DNA from: Elioraea thermophila (ex Habib et al. 2022)
GTDB lineage: Bacteria > Pseudomonadota > Alphaproteobacteria > Acetobacterales > Acetobacteraceae
Assembly (NCBI RefSeq): GCF_003336755.1
Contig: NZ_QMDI01000003.1
Coordinates: forward strand, 1 to 64,000
Reading direction: 5' to 3'
DNA: 64,000 nt
This document shows positions 53,244 through 62,117 of the stretch, piece after piece. A model generated the notes under the pieces. That model ran no database searches and was not told where the DNA came from. It was given only the letters and a program-made list of their open reading frames with translations. Made by a program: the position numbers and the translations under genes. Position 1 is the first letter of the stretch, and every line of letters begins with the position of its first letter.

Positions 53244-53642
53244 GGGGCTGCCTCCTGGGGGGTGCATTCCGTGCCTCCAGGACGCATTCTGAATACAACC
53301 GTCGGGAAAGTGCAAGCGGGGCTCATCAACCTATGATAGAAAATTCACGCTTTGCCCCCGCCGGCGAGTCGCGTGTCACCCTGTGAGTCGAAATGCGGAA
53401 AACCCAGCGCTCCTGCCCGTGCCTCGGCCGGCTCCGCCTGATCGGAGCAACACCGGAAAGGCTGTGAGTCCTGGGGACGACACGCCCGCGCAACGTAACT
53501 TTTGCGCGCACGATGAGTCGGCGTCAAGACTCGCCAGACGCCGGATCGTGGCGTGAGTCGGGCTCACGCCATGGGACGTTGCTGCCTCGCGTTTCCCGAC
53601 TGTCGTAGGGGGATTTCGCCGCCCGAGCCGCCCGGCTCACCC
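53244..53642. ncRNA. 399-base non-coding region with four consecutive stem-loops and six GANTC sites; possible structured RNA or regulatory region
   Basis: There is no gene here. Seen directly: stem-loops at 53431-53448 (GCTCCG/CGGAGC), 53487-53508 (CGCGCAA/TTGCGCG), 53519-53543 (CGGCGTC/GACGCCG) and 53547-53573 (11-bp stem CGTGGCGTGAG/CTCACGCCATG with one G-T pair, loop TCGGG). Four TGAGTC copies occur at 53384, 53465, 53514 and 53554. Counting every GANTC, there are six between 53366 and 53559. The left part (53285-53347) is AT-rich for this genome and contains TATCAT-like sequence on the minus strand, a plausible promoter for the 216-residue gene. None of the hairpins is followed by a T tract. 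Confidence 0.4.
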
Positions 53643-54959
53643 TCAGCCCCGTTCCGAAAGCGGCACGACGTCGCGCTGGCCGGCTCCCGTGTAGACTTGG
53701 CGCGGGCGGCCGATGCGCTGCGACGGATCCTCGATCATCTCCTTCCACTGGCTGATCCAGCCGACCGTGCGGGCGACCGCGAACAAGGCGGTGAACATGC
53801 TGGTGGGCAGCCCCATGGCCTTGAGAATGATTCCAGAATAGAAATCAACGTTCGGATAGAGCTTGCGGCTGATGAAGTACTCGTCGGAGAGCGCGATCCG
53901 CTCGAGCTCCATCGCGATCTCGAGCAGGGGTTCGTGCTCGATGCCGAGGTCGGCCAGCACCTCGTGACAGGTGCGTGCCATGATCTTCGCCCGCGGGTCG
54001 TAGTTCTTGTAGACGCGGTGCCCGAAGCCCATCAGCCGGACATTGCTGTTCTTGTCCTTCACCTTGGCGATGAAGTCCGGGATGCGATCGACCGAGCCGA
54101 TCTCGGCCAGCATCTTCAGCACCGCCTCGTTCGCCCCGCCATGGGCGGGCCCCCACAGCGTCGCGATGCCGGCGGCGACACAGGCGAAGGGATTGGCCCC
54201 GGTTGAGCCGGCAAGACGCACCGTCGAGGTCGAGGCGTTCTGCTCGTGATCCGCGTGCAGGATCAGGATGCGATCCATCGCGCGTGCGAGCACCGGATTG
54301 ACGACGTAGGGCTCGGTCGGCACCGCGTTCAGCATGTAGAGGAAGTTCTCCGCGTAGCCGAGATCGTTGCGCGGATACATGAAGGGTTGCCCGACCGAGT
54401 ACTTGTAGGCCCAGGCCGCGATGGTGGGCAGTTTCGCGATCAGCCTGTGGGCGGAGATCTCGCGCTGATGCGGGTCGTTGACGTCGCTTGAATCCGGATA
54501 GAAGGCGCTCATCGCGCCGACCACGCCGGTGAGCACGGCCATCGGATGCGCGTCGCGGCGGAAGCCGTCGAAGAACCGTCGCAGCTGTTCGTGGATCATC
54601 GTGTGGCGCGTGATGGTGCGCGCGAACGCCTCGTATTGCGCCTTCGTGGGCAACTCGCCGTAGAGCAGGAGATGCGCGACCTCGAGGAAGGTGCACTGCT
54701 CGGCGAGCTGCTCGATCGGATAGCCGCGATGCAGCAGGATCCCCTGATCACCGTCGATGTAGGTGATGGTGCTCTCGCACGCCGCGGTCGCCCCGTAGCC
54801 GGGGTCGTAGGTGAACATGCCGAGGTCCTGATACAGCCGCCGGATGTCGATCACCGAAGGTCCGAGCGTGCCGGGGATGACCGGCAGCGTGGCCGAGCGG
54901 TCGGTGCCGTCGAGCGTGATGGTCACCGTCTGCGCGGCGGGCTTCGACATCTCGTTCAT
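53643..54959 (-). CDS. gltA: Citrate synthase
   Basis: This 438-residue protein has the type II citrate synthase pattern: [37 protein letters not shown] (catalytic His), [15 protein letters not shown] (second His) and [19 protein letters not shown]. It condenses oxaloacetate and acetyl-CoA. A GGGAGAGCC ribosome binding site precedes ATG 54959. The Met at codon 4 is an alternative. It is monocistronic, with 125 bases upstream. Confidence 0.97.
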   Translation of the reverse strand: MNEMSKPAAQTVTITLDGTDRSATLPVIPGTLGPSVIDIRRLYQDLGMFTYDPGYGATAACESTITYIDGDQGILLHRGYPIEQLAEQCTFLEVAHLLLYGELPTKAQYEAFARTITRHTMIHEQLRRFFDGFRRDAHPMAVLTGVVGAMSAFYPDSSDVNDPHQREISAHRLIAKLPTIAAWAYKYSVGQPFMYPRNDLGYAENFLYMLNAVPTEPYVVNPVLARAMDRILILHADHEQNASTSTVRLAGSTGANPFACVAAGIATLWGPAHGGANEAVLKMLAEIGSVDRIPDFIAKVKDKNSNVRLMGFGHRVYKNYDPRAKIMARTCHEVLADLGIEHEPLLEIAMELERIALSDEYFISRKLYPNVDFYSGIILKAMGLPTSMFTALFAVARTVGWISQWKEMIEDPSQRIGRPRQVYTGAGQRDVVPLSERG

Positions 54960-55084
54960 GGCGGCTCTCCCGGGGCCTTGGGGCGCATCCGATCTCGCCC
55001 CTTTCGTTCACGGCCGCGTCAGATTAGGCCGGCCGCCGTCCCACGGCAATCTGCCGCGGTGCAGCAAGGCCATTCTCTCGCCAG
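54960..55084 (-). promoter_or_regulatory. gltA upstream region
   Basis: These 125 bases separate the end of the BASS transporter gene from the gltA start and hold the gltA RBS. A hairpin-forming CCGCCG/CGGCGG-like GC stretch lies near 55029-55055. No clear promoter hexamers are found. Confidence 0.3.
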
Positions 55085-56068
55085 TCAGGGGCGAACCAGC
55101 CGGCGATAGAGAGGCTTGAGCAGGAACGGGCTGAGAAACAGGGGGAACTGGCAGAGCGCGAAGAAGGCGAGGATGTCGAACCCGGTCTGCGGCGGCAGCA
55201 CGGCCAGGTAGAGCGCCATGTTGCGATTGCCGGAAAGGAGGCCCGTGGCCAGCGCGATCTTGCGGCCGAACGGGAGCAAGGCGAGCGCCGTCGCTGCGTT
55301 CAGCCCGTAATTGCCGGCGAAGGCAAGAACGAGCGCCAAGGCCATGAACTGCGGCCGTTCGAGGAAGCCGGCAAGGATGCCGTCCATCACCCCGATGCCG
55401 TAGAGAGCAACGAGCAGCACCGCCGCCCCATCGATTGCCCGCCCCCAGGGCGCGAGCCGTTCCTCTCCCACCAATCGGCGAATGGCGAGGCTGAGCAGCA
55501 GCGGCAGACCGACGACAAGGGCGAGCCGCGCCGACAGCCCTCCCACCGTCAGCGGCAACGCGACGCCGAGCAGGCCGAGCGCGAGCGGCGGCGCGGTGAA
55601 CGGCACCGCCAGCGTGGACAGGACGGACGCGACGAGGGAGAGCTGCGGATCGAGCCCGACCAGCCGGGCAAAGGCGGGGGCCGATGTGGCGGCACAGCCG
55701 GTTGCCATGATCACCAGGGCCTCGGCGAGCGCGCCCTCGAATCGCGCGAGCCGCACGATGGCCCAGGCGAGCAACGGCGCGCCGACCATCAGCCACACGA
55801 CCAGCCACAGCACGAGTTTGGGCCGGCGCAGATAGCCGAACACGGCTGCGAAATCGACGCGCAGCAGCACGAGCGTCATCAGCCCCACCACGGTCGGCGT
55901 GATGATGAAGCGCATCGCGCGCGCCAGCGGCGGGGCGAAGAGGCCGAGGAAGATCGAGACCGCGAGCAGGGCGGAGCCGTGCCAGGCGCAGGCTTCGAGA
56001 ATGCGGCGGAGAAGCAAGGCGGATCGGGCCTTTGCGGAGCGGGGGCCCTGTTCTATATGCCCCCCCAT
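55085..56068 (-). CDS. Bile acid:sodium symporter (BASS) family transporter
   Basis: This is a membrane protein of about 327 residues with nine to ten helices. Family-like segments are FIITPTVVGLMTLVLLRVDF, ALVIMATGCAATSAPAFARLVG (the conserved crossover-helix region) and GLLSGNRNMALYLAVLP. It belongs to the BASS/arsenite-permease fold, which imports organic anions with Na+. The substrate is unknown. The start is uncertain: ATG 56068 has its codon overlapping the start codon of the divergent pentapeptide gene, and TTG at 56017 (310 residues) would avoid that. The frame remains open through the pentapeptide gene as an Arg/Ser-rich shadow. Confidence 0.8.
   Translation of the reverse strand: MGGHIEQGPRSAKARSALLLRRILEACAWHGSALLAVSIFLGLFAPPLARAMRFIITPTVVGLMTLVLLRVDFAAVFGYLRRPKLVLWLVVWLMVGAPLLAWAIVRLARFEGALAEALVIMATGCAATSAPAFARLVGLDPQLSLVASVLSTLAVPFTAPPLALGLLGVALPLTVGGLSARLALVVGLPLLLSLAIRRLVGEERLAPWGRAIDGAAVLLVALYGIGVMDGILAGFLERPQFMALALVLAFAGNYGLNAATALALLPFGRKIALATGLLSGNRNMALYLAVLPPQTGFDILAFFALCQFPLFLSPFLLKPLYRRLVRP
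56054..56066 (+). promoter_or_regulatory. Possible leaderless promoter -10 box for the pentapeptide gene
   Basis: TATATG at 56054-56059 ends 7 bases before the ATG at 56067, so transcription would begin at or next to the start codon. The gene has no ribosome binding site. A weak -35 (TTGCGG) lies 16 bases upstream of the box. This is inference from spacing. Confidence 0.35.
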
Positions 56069-56561
56069 GCCCGCGCTACCCGCCCTCGTCGCGGCGCTGC
56101 TCCTCGCCGGCGCCGTGCCAGCCTTCGCGTCCTGTTCCGACCCCGCCGCCCCAGGTGTGGACTGGCGGCGCTGCCTGCTCGATCGGCGCGATTTCACGGG
56201 CGCCGACCTCACCCGGGCCATCCTGCGCGACGCCTCGCTGCAGCGGGCTGAACTCGCAGGCGCCAAGCTCGTCGAAGTGGACGGGTCGGACGCGCGTTTC
56301 GTCTCCGCCAATCTGCGTGAGGCGGATCTCTCGCGCGCGACGTTCCGCAGTGCGGATTTCACGCGCGCCGACCTGCGCGGGGCGATCCTGCGCGAGGCCG
56401 ATCTGCGCCGCGCCCGTTTCTTCCGCGCCGATCTGCGCGGCGCCGACCTCACCGGGGCGAACCTCGCCGGGGTCGATCTCAACGGGGCGGAGCTCGGTGG
56501 CGCTCGCTGGATCGACGGTACCCGCACCTGTGCGGAAGGCTCGGTCGGGGTCTGTCAGTAA
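56067..56561 (+). CDS. Secreted pentapeptide-repeat protein
   Basis: This 164-residue protein has a signal peptide (LPALVAALLLAGAVPAFA-S) and about 18 A(D/N)Lxx-type pentapeptide repeats from residue 40 to 145 (FTGADLTRAILRDASLQRAE and onward). It ends in a short tail with two Cys (TCAEGSVGVCQ), which may pair with Cys residues near the mature N-terminus. The repeats form a right-handed quadrilateral beta-helix. The role of periplasmic members is not known. No clear RBS; the start codon overlaps that of the divergent transporter gene. Confidence 0.85.
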   Translation: MPALPALVAALLLAGAVPAFASCSDPAAPGVDWRRCLLDRRDFTGADLTRAILRDASLQRAELAGAKLVEVDGSDARFVSANLREADLSRATFRSADFTRADLRGAILREADLRRARFFRADLRGADLTGANLAGVDLNGAELGGARWIDGTRTCAEGSVGVCQ

Positions 56562-56608
56562 CGCGGCCGTATCTGTCGTGCGCCGCGCCGTCGCGGCAGA
56601 GTGGAACC

Positions 56609-58828
56609 ATGACGGCTCGAGCGGCGATCCCTGAGCCCTACGACTACCTCGCGCGGCTGAACCCGGAACAGCGCGAGGCGGTGGAGACGCTGGACGGCCC
56701 CCTGCTGGTGCTGGCGGGGGCCGGCACCGGCAAGACGCGCGTGCTCACCACGCGCTTCGCCCATCTCCTGCTCACCGGCCGCGCCGCTCCCGGCCAGGTG
56801 CTCGCCGTCACCTTCACCAACAAGGCGGCGCGCGAGATGCGCGAGCGAATCGCCGCCCTCATCGGCCGCCCTGTCGAGGGGCTCTGGCTCGGCACCTTCC
56901 ACGCCCTGTGCGCGCGTCTCCTTCGTCGCCACGCCGAGCGCATCGGCCTCACCCCGTCCTTCACCATCCTCGACACCGACGATCAGCTCCGGCTGCTCAG
57001 GCAGGTGATGGAGGCCGAGAAGGCGGACACCAAGCGCTGCCCGCCTGCGCATCTGATGGCCGAGATCCAGCGCTGGAAGGATCGCGGTCTTTCGCCCGAT
57101 GCCGTCTCGGCAGAGGACGATCGCGGGCTCGCCGATGGCCGTGCGCGTGCGCTCTATGCCGCCTATCAGGCCCGGCTGAAGGCGTTGAACGCGGTCGATT
57201 TCGGCGACCTGTTGCTGCACGTGGTCGACCTGTGGCGCCGCGACGGCGAGGTGCTCGCCGAGGCGCATCGCCGCTTCCGCTGGATCATGGTCGACGAGTA
57301 CCAGGACACCAACCTGGTGCAGTACCTGTGGCTGAGGCTGCTCGCGCAAGCTCATCGCAACATCTGCTGTGTGGGCGACGACGACCAGTCGATCTACTCC
57401 TGGCGCGGGGCGGAGATCGAGAACATCCTCCGCTTCGAGCGCGACTTTCCGGGTGCCAAGGTGGTGCGGCTCGAGCGCAACTACCGCTCCACCGCTCCCA
57501 TTCTCGCCGCCGCCTCGGCTCTGATCACCCACAACGAGGGCCGGCTCGGCAAGACGTTGCGCGCTGCCGCCAAGGGGGCCGAGGTCGGCGAGCCGGTCGA
57601 GGTGCACGCGCTGTGGGACTCGGAGGAGGAGGCGCGCCTGGTGGGGGCGCGCATCGAGGCGCTGCGCGCCGAGGGACACGCGCTGGCCGAGATCGCGATC
57701 CTGGTTCGCGCCGGGTTCCAGACGAGGTCCTTCGAGGAACGGCTGATCGTGCTCGGCATACCGTACCGCATCGTCGGCGGGATTCGTTTCTACGAGCGGC
57801 AGGAGATCCGCGACGCGCTCGCCTACATGCGCCTCCTCGTGCAACCCGCCGACGATCTCGCCTTCGAGCGGATCGTCAACGTGCCGAAACGGGGCTTGGG
57901 CGAGGCTGCGCTGCGGGCGATGCACGAGCGGGCGCGCGCCGATCGCGTCCCCCTTTCGCGTGCCGCCGCCGACCTCGCGCGTTCCGATCTCCTCAAGGGC
58001 AAACCGCGCGCCGCGCTGGTGCAGTTCCTCAACGATCTCGATCGCTGGCGCGCCATGCTCTCGCGCGAAGGCCATGCCGTGACGGTCGCGGCCATGCTCG
58101 ACGAATCGGGCTACACCGAGATGTGGCGCAAGGACAGCTCGCCCGATGCGCCCGGGCGTCTCGAGAACCTGCGCGAGCTCGTCCGGGCGCTCGCGGAGTT
58201 CGAAACCCTCGAGGGCTTCCTCGAGCATGTGGCACTCGTCACCGAGAACGACGAGGCCGCCGAAGGCGACCGGGTGAACCTGATGACGCTGCACGCGGCG
58301 AAGGGGCTGGAGTTCGACACCGTGTTCCTGCCCGGCTGGGAGGAGGGGCTGTTCCCCAACCAGCGCGCGCTCGACGACGGCGGGGCCAAGGCTTTGGAGG
58401 AGGAACGGCGCCTCGCCTATGTTGGGCTCACGCGCGCGCGCCGTCGCGCCATCATCTCCTGGGCGGCGAACCGGCGCATCTACAACGCGTGGCAGTCCGC
58501 CATCCCGTCGCGCTTCCTCGACGAACTGCCCGAAGCACACTTGCGACGCGCGACGACGCCGCTCGTCGCGCAACGACGTTTCGACGCCGCGTCGTCCGTC
58601 TTTCCGGCCGTCGCCTACGGCGGAGCGGGGCGGGGGCGGGTGTTCGAGGTGGGCGCGTGGGAGGTGGCGGAACGGCCGCCGTCGTCGGAGCGGTACGCGC
58701 CCGGCGATCGCGTCTTCCACGACAAGTTCGGCTACGGAACGGTGCGCGCGGTGGAGGAGGATCGTCTCGACATCGAGTTCGGCACGGGGGTGAAGCGCGT
58801 GCTCGATCGCTTCGTTCGCCGCGCATGA
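56609..58828 (+). CDS. uvrD: UvrD/PcrA-type DNA helicase
   Basis: This 739-residue superfamily 1 helicase has Q-motif LNPEQREAV (17-25), Walker A GAGTGKTR (37-44), motif Ia AVTFTNKAAREMRER, motif II DEYQDTN, motif III DDDQSIYSWRGAE, motif IV ERNYRSTAPIL and motif VI VGLTRARRRAII. A C-terminal Tudor-like fold (FHDKFGYGTVRAVEEDRLDIEF) follows, the part of PcrA/UvrD that contacts RNA polymerase. It unwinds DNA in nucleotide excision and mismatch repair. Its stop overlaps prmA by ATGA. Confidence 0.95.
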   Translation: MTARAAIPEPYDYLARLNPEQREAVETLDGPLLVLAGAGTGKTRVLTTRFAHLLLTGRAAPGQVLAVTFTNKAAREMRERIAALIGRPVEGLWLGTFHALCARLLRRHAERIGLTPSFTILDTDDQLRLLRQVMEAEKADTKRCPPAHLMAEIQRWKDRGLSPDAVSAEDDRGLADGRARALYAAYQARLKALNAVDFGDLLLHVVDLWRRDGEVLAEAHRRFRWIMVDEYQDTNLVQYLWLRLLAQAHRNICCVGDDDQSIYSWRGAEIENILRFERDFPGAKVVRLERNYRSTAPILAAASALITHNEGRLGKTLRAAAKGAEVGEPVEVHALWDSEEEARLVGARIEALRAEGHALAEIAILVRAGFQTRSFEERLIVLGIPYRIVGGIRFYERQEIRDALAYMRLLVQPADDLAFERIVNVPKRGLGEAALRAMHERARADRVPLSRAAADLARSDLLKGKPRAALVQFLNDLDRWRAMLSREGHAVTVAAMLDESGYTEMWRKDSSPDAPGRLENLRELVRALAEFETLEGFLEHVALVTENDEAAEGDRVNLMTLHAAKGLEFDTVFLPGWEEGLFPNQRALDDGGAKALEEERRLAYVGLTRARRRAIISWAANRRIYNAWQSAIPSRFLDELPEAHLRRATTPLVAQRRFDAASSVFPAVAYGGAGRGRVFEVGAWEVAERPPSSERYAPGDRVFHDKFGYGTVRAVEEDRLDIEFGTGVKRVLDRFVRRA

Positions 58829-59697
58829 GACGGTTCGCGCGCCTTTCCGTCAGCGTGCCGGAGGCGGCGGTTCCCGCCTTTGTCGCCGCCTTCGAGAGCG
58901 TGTGCGACAGCGTTGAGTTCGTGCGCGAGGACGAGAGCTGCGCGCGCTGGGCCGTCTCGGGGCTGTTGCGCGAGGCGTCGCGGCGTGCCGAGCTCGACGC
59001 CGCACTGGCGCTCGCCGCCGCCGCCGCCGGCGTCGCGGTGCCCGAGGTCGCCGAGGGCGAGGTGGAGGCAGACGGCTGGCTCGCGCGCAGTCTTGCCTCC
59101 TTTCCGCCGTTGCCGATCGGGCGGCGTTTCCTCATCCGCGGCACGCACGACGCGCACGTCACCAGCCCCGGCCGCCTCGCGCTCACCATCGACGCCGGCC
59201 TCGCCTTCGGCTCCGGCGAACACGCGACCACGCGCGGCTGCCTGATCGCGCTCGAGCGGCTGCGTCGCCCCCAAGGGCCCGTCGCCGACATCGGCACTGG
59301 CTCTGGCGTGCTCGCGCTCGCGGCCGCCGGGCTTTGGCGGGTGCCTGTGGTCGGCGTCGAGCTCGAGCCGTGGGCGGCGCACACCGCAGCACAAAACGCG
59401 AAGGCGAACGGGCTTGCCCGCTTCGTGCGCGTGGTGCGGGGCGACGGTTGGCATGCGCCGGCGATCCGCCGTCGTGCGCCCTACGCCGTGGCCTTCGCCA
59501 ACATCCTTGCCCGGCCGCTTTGCGCCATGGCGCGCCACGCCGCGCGACGGGTTGCCCGCTGCGGGCGACTGATCCTGTCAGGGTTTCATCCCGCACAGGC
59601 GCGGATGGTCGTCGCCGCGCATCGACGGGTCGGGTTCGTGCTCGTCCGCCGTTACGAGGTCGAGACGTGGACGACTCTCGTGCTTGCCAAACGCTGA
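58825..59697 (+). CDS. prmA: Ribosomal protein L11 methyltransferase
   Basis: This 290-residue protein has an N-terminal substrate-recognition domain, LAFGSGEHATTRGCL, ADIGTGSGVLALAA (AdoMet motif I), GVELEPWAAHTAAQN and FANILARPL (the N-x-x-x-x-P-like motif). It trimethylates L11. ATG 58825 overlaps the helicase stop, so the two are co-translated. A strong hairpin directly after the stop ends the operon. Confidence 0.93.
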   Translation: MRRFARLSVSVPEAAVPAFVAAFESVCDSVEFVREDESCARWAVSGLLREASRRAELDAALALAAAAAGVAVPEVAEGEVEADGWLARSLASFPPLPIGRRFLIRGTHDAHVTSPGRLALTIDAGLAFGSGEHATTRGCLIALERLRRPQGPVADIGTGSGVLALAAAGLWRVPVVGVELEPWAAHTAAQNAKANGLARFVRVVRGDGWHAPAIRRRAPYAVAFANILARPLCAMARHAARRVARCGRLILSGFHPAQARMVVAAHRRVGFVLVRRYEVETWTTLVLAKR

Positions 59698-59735
59698 GGG
59701 CGGCGCCGGTGTCGACGCCGCCCTCGTGCTTCTTG
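59696..59735 (+). terminator. Bidirectional hairpin terminator between prmA and the DUF1127 gene
   Basis: A 10-bp perfect stem (GAGGGCGGCG at 59696-59705 with CGCCGCCCTC at 59716-59725) and a 10-base loop begins within the prmA stop codon and is followed by GTGCTTCTT. It lies between two converging genes. The T content is modest, so strength is uncertain. Confidence 0.6.
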
Positions 59736-59753
59736 CGGGAGAAGGCCGCTCCG

Positions 59754-60146
59754 TCAGGCCGCGCGCGCGGCCGCGACGTTGCTGTTCGCCGGTTCCGGTG
59801 TGGCCATCCGCTCGCCGCTCGCGGTGCCGAGTTGCGGGGTGGCGAAATCGGGGTCGAACACCCGGGCCAAGTCGCCGCGGGTCAGCCCGATGTCGCGCAA
59901 CTCGCGATCGGACATCGCGTTCAGCTGGTCATACAGGGCGCGGCGGCGGGGATAGGTGGCGAGGAACGTCACCGTCCCCCGCACCGCGTTCCACAGCCAG
60001 CGCGCGGCGGCGGCGATGGCCCGGCCGATCGCCTCGTCGCGGGCACGGATGGCGGCCAGCCGGATCTCCTCGATTTCCATCGCGCGTCGCGATGGCGTGA
60101 GGGTCGGGAAGAGATCGGCCTCATCCCTGGGCGTGCGGGCATCCAT
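59754..60146 (-). CDS. DUF1127 (YjiS-like) small protein
   Basis: This 130-residue protein has the DUF1127 motif at about 66-90 (RRRALYDQLNAMSDRELRDIGL followed by TRGDLARVF). An N-terminal helix is rich in Arg/Glu and an Ala/Thr/Pro-rich tail follows. Small DUF1127 proteins are often strongly expressed in alphaproteobacteria and have been linked to sRNA-mRNA and phosphate or stress responses. This one is longer than the common 45-70-residue form and has extensions at both ends. RBS AAGGA is 9 bases before the ATG. Confidence 0.85.
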   Translation of the reverse strand: MDARTPRDEADLFPTLTPSRRAMEIEEIRLAAIRARDEAIGRAIAAAARWLWNAVRGTVTFLATYPRRRALYDQLNAMSDRELRDIGLTRGDLARVFDPDFATPQLGTASGERMATPEPANSNVAAARAA

Positions 60147-60323
60147 CGTTCAGCATCCTTGCTCGTCGGGCGGGGCACTCTCGGCCGCCGGCCTCTGCCG
60201 GAAGGCTGCGCCCCGCCTTTTCGCACCCGCAAAATAGGCTTTCATCGGTTGTGGGAAATGCGAGAACATTCCCGGTCCGCCATGCAATGAACGCATGACT
60301 AAGCAGGGAGGTATGTCATCGTC
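60147..60323. promoter_or_regulatory. Divergent promoter region of DUF1127 and aminopeptidase P genes with an inverted repeat
   Basis: These 177 bases are AT-richer than the surroundings. An imperfect inverted repeat GGGAAATG-CGAGAA-CATTCCC lies at 60253-60273 and could be an operator. A four-codon mini-frame (ATG TCA TCG TCT TGA, 60313-60327) overlaps the downstream TTG start. No firm -35/-10 pair is seen. Confidence 0.4.
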
Positions 60324-62114
60324 TTGACTCAAAGGAACCACCTCGGCGCCCTGCGCGCCGCCCTTGCCGAACGGGGCCTCGACGGCTTCCTGATCCCCCG
60401 CGCCGACGAGCATCTCGGCGAATACATCCCCGCCAGCGCGGAACGCCTGCGCTGGCTCACGGGTTTCACGGGGTCGGCGGGGCTGGCCGTCGTGCTGCGC
60501 GACCGCGCCGCCTTCTTCACCGACGGCCGCTACCAGACCCAAGCGCGCGCCGAGGTCGACCTCGGCGCCTTCGAACTCCGCCACCTGATCGACGAGCCGC
60601 CCGAGACGTGGCTCGCCGCCTCGGTGCGGGCGGGAGCAGCGATCGGCTACGACCCCTGGCTTCATTCGGCCGAGGCGGTGGATCGCCTTCGGCGCGCGGT
60701 CGAGCGGGCGGGCGGGCGGTTCGTCGCGGTCGAGCCGAACCCGATCGACGCCCTGTGGACCGATCGCCCGCCGCCGCCCGCCTCACCGGTGAAGCCCCAC
60801 TCGGCCCAGTTCGCGGGCGAGGAGGCGGCGGCGAAGCGGGCTCGCATCGGTGCCGCAATCGCCGCCGCAGGTGCCAAAGCCGCCGTGTTGACCGCGCCGG
60901 ACAGCATCGCCTGGCTCTTCAACATCCGCGCCGACGACGTGCCCTTCACGCCGGTGGCGCTGGCTTACGCCCTGCTGGAGGCGGACGGGCGCGCCACCTT
61001 GTTCCTGGACCCCGCCCGCGTCGATCCCGCAGCGCGCGCGCATCTCGGCAACGAGGTCGCCGTCGAACCCCGCTCCGCCTTTCCGCTCGCGCTGGCGCGG
61101 CTCGGCGCCGAACGGGCGACGGTGCTCGTCGACCCGCGTACGACCCCGGCCCGCGTGGCGCAGCGTCTCGAGGAGGCGGGGGCGACGATCCTCGCCGAGC
61201 CCGATCCGGTCGCACTGCCGAAGGCATGCAAGAACAGCGTCGAACAGGTGGGCGCGCGCGCCGCACACCGGCGCGATGCGGTCGCCCTGATCCGCTTCCT
61301 TGCCTGGCTCGACCGCACCGCGCCGGTCGAACCGGTCAGCGAACTCGCGGCGGCCAAGCGCCTGCTCGCCCTGCGTGCCGAGGGCGACCGCTTCCGCGGC
61401 GAGAGCTTCCCCGCCATCAGCGCGGCCGGGCCGAACGGCGCCATCATCCACTACCGCGTGAGCGAGGCCACCAACCGCATGCTGGCCTCGGGCGATCTCT
61501 ACCTGATCGACAGCGGCGGGCAGTACCTCGACGGGACGACGGACGTCACGCGCACGGTGCTGATCGGCGAGCCGAGCGAGGAGATCGCCGAACAGCGCGA
61601 CCGTTACACGCGCGTGCTGAAGGGCCTGATCGCGATCGCCACACTGCGCTGGCCGAAGGGGGTCGCGGGGCCGCATCTCGAGGCCTTCGCCCGCCGTGCG
61701 CTGTGGCAGCAGGGGCTCGATTACGACCACGGCACCGGCCACGGGGTCGGCTCTTATCTCGGTGTGCATGAAGGGCCGACGGGGCTGTCGCGCGCCGCTC
61801 GCCCGATCCCGCTCGCCCCGGGCATGATCCTTTCCGACGAACCGGGCTTCTACCTGCCCGGCCGTTGGGGAATCAGGCTCGAGAACCTGGTGATGGTGCG
61901 CGAGGAGCCGATCGAGGGTGCGATCAAACCCTTCCTCGGTTTCGAGACGCTGACCCTCGCCCCGTTCGATCGCCGCCTCATCGAACCGGCTTTGCTCTCG
62001 GAGTGGGAACGATCCTGGCTCGATTCCTACCATGCGCGCGTCGCAGCCGAGATCGGGCCTCTGCTCGATCGGTTGGATCGCGCCTGGCTCGAGCAGGCCT
62101 GCGCCCCACTTTGA
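60324..62114 (+). CDS. Xaa-Pro aminopeptidase (aminopeptidase P, three-domain form)
   Basis: This 596-residue protein has two creatinase-like N-domains (LRWLTGFTGSAGLAVVLRDR and a second copy) and a pita-bread catalytic domain. The metal ligands are in YLIDSGGQYLDGTTDVTRT, GTGHGVGSYLGVHEGP, LSDEPGFYL and RLENLVMV. Length matches the long eukaryotic-like APP. The start is non-ATG: TTG at 60324 is the first conventional choice, 13 bases after GGGAGG. An in-frame ATC at 60318 would have a better spacing of 7. Confidence 0.92.
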   Translation: MTQRNHLGALRAALAERGLDGFLIPRADEHLGEYIPASAERLRWLTGFTGSAGLAVVLRDRAAFFTDGRYQTQARAEVDLGAFELRHLIDEPPETWLAASVRAGAAIGYDPWLHSAEAVDRLRRAVERAGGRFVAVEPNPIDALWTDRPPPPASPVKPHSAQFAGEEAAAKRARIGAAIAAAGAKAAVLTAPDSIAWLFNIRADDVPFTPVALAYALLEADGRATLFLDPARVDPAARAHLGNEVAVEPRSAFPLALARLGAERATVLVDPRTTPARVAQRLEEAGATILAEPDPVALPKACKNSVEQVGARAAHRRDAVALIRFLAWLDRTAPVEPVSELAAAKRLLALRAEGDRFRGESFPAISAAGPNGAIIHYRVSEATNRMLASGDLYLIDSGGQYLDGTTDVTRTVLIGEPSEEIAEQRDRYTRVLKGLIAIATLRWPKGVAGPHLEAFARRALWQQGLDYDHGTGHGVGSYLGVHEGPTGLSRAARPIPLAPGMILSDEPGFYLPGRWGIRLENLVMVREEPIEGAIKPFLGFETLTLAPFDRRLIEPALLSEWERSWLDSYHARVAAEIGPLLDRLDRAWLEQACAPL

Positions 62115-62117
62115 GCC

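Noticed and set aside
53326-53567. Several 60-residue frames within the 53.3-53.6 kb non-coding region
   Set aside because: They overlap one another in all frames, have no ribosome binding sites, and translate the hairpin sequence into Arg/Ser-rich strings.
59700-60320. Short antisense frame opposite the DUF1127 gene
   Set aside because: The DUF1127 motif on the minus strand is clear. The opposite frame is low-complexity and starts inside the prmA terminator.
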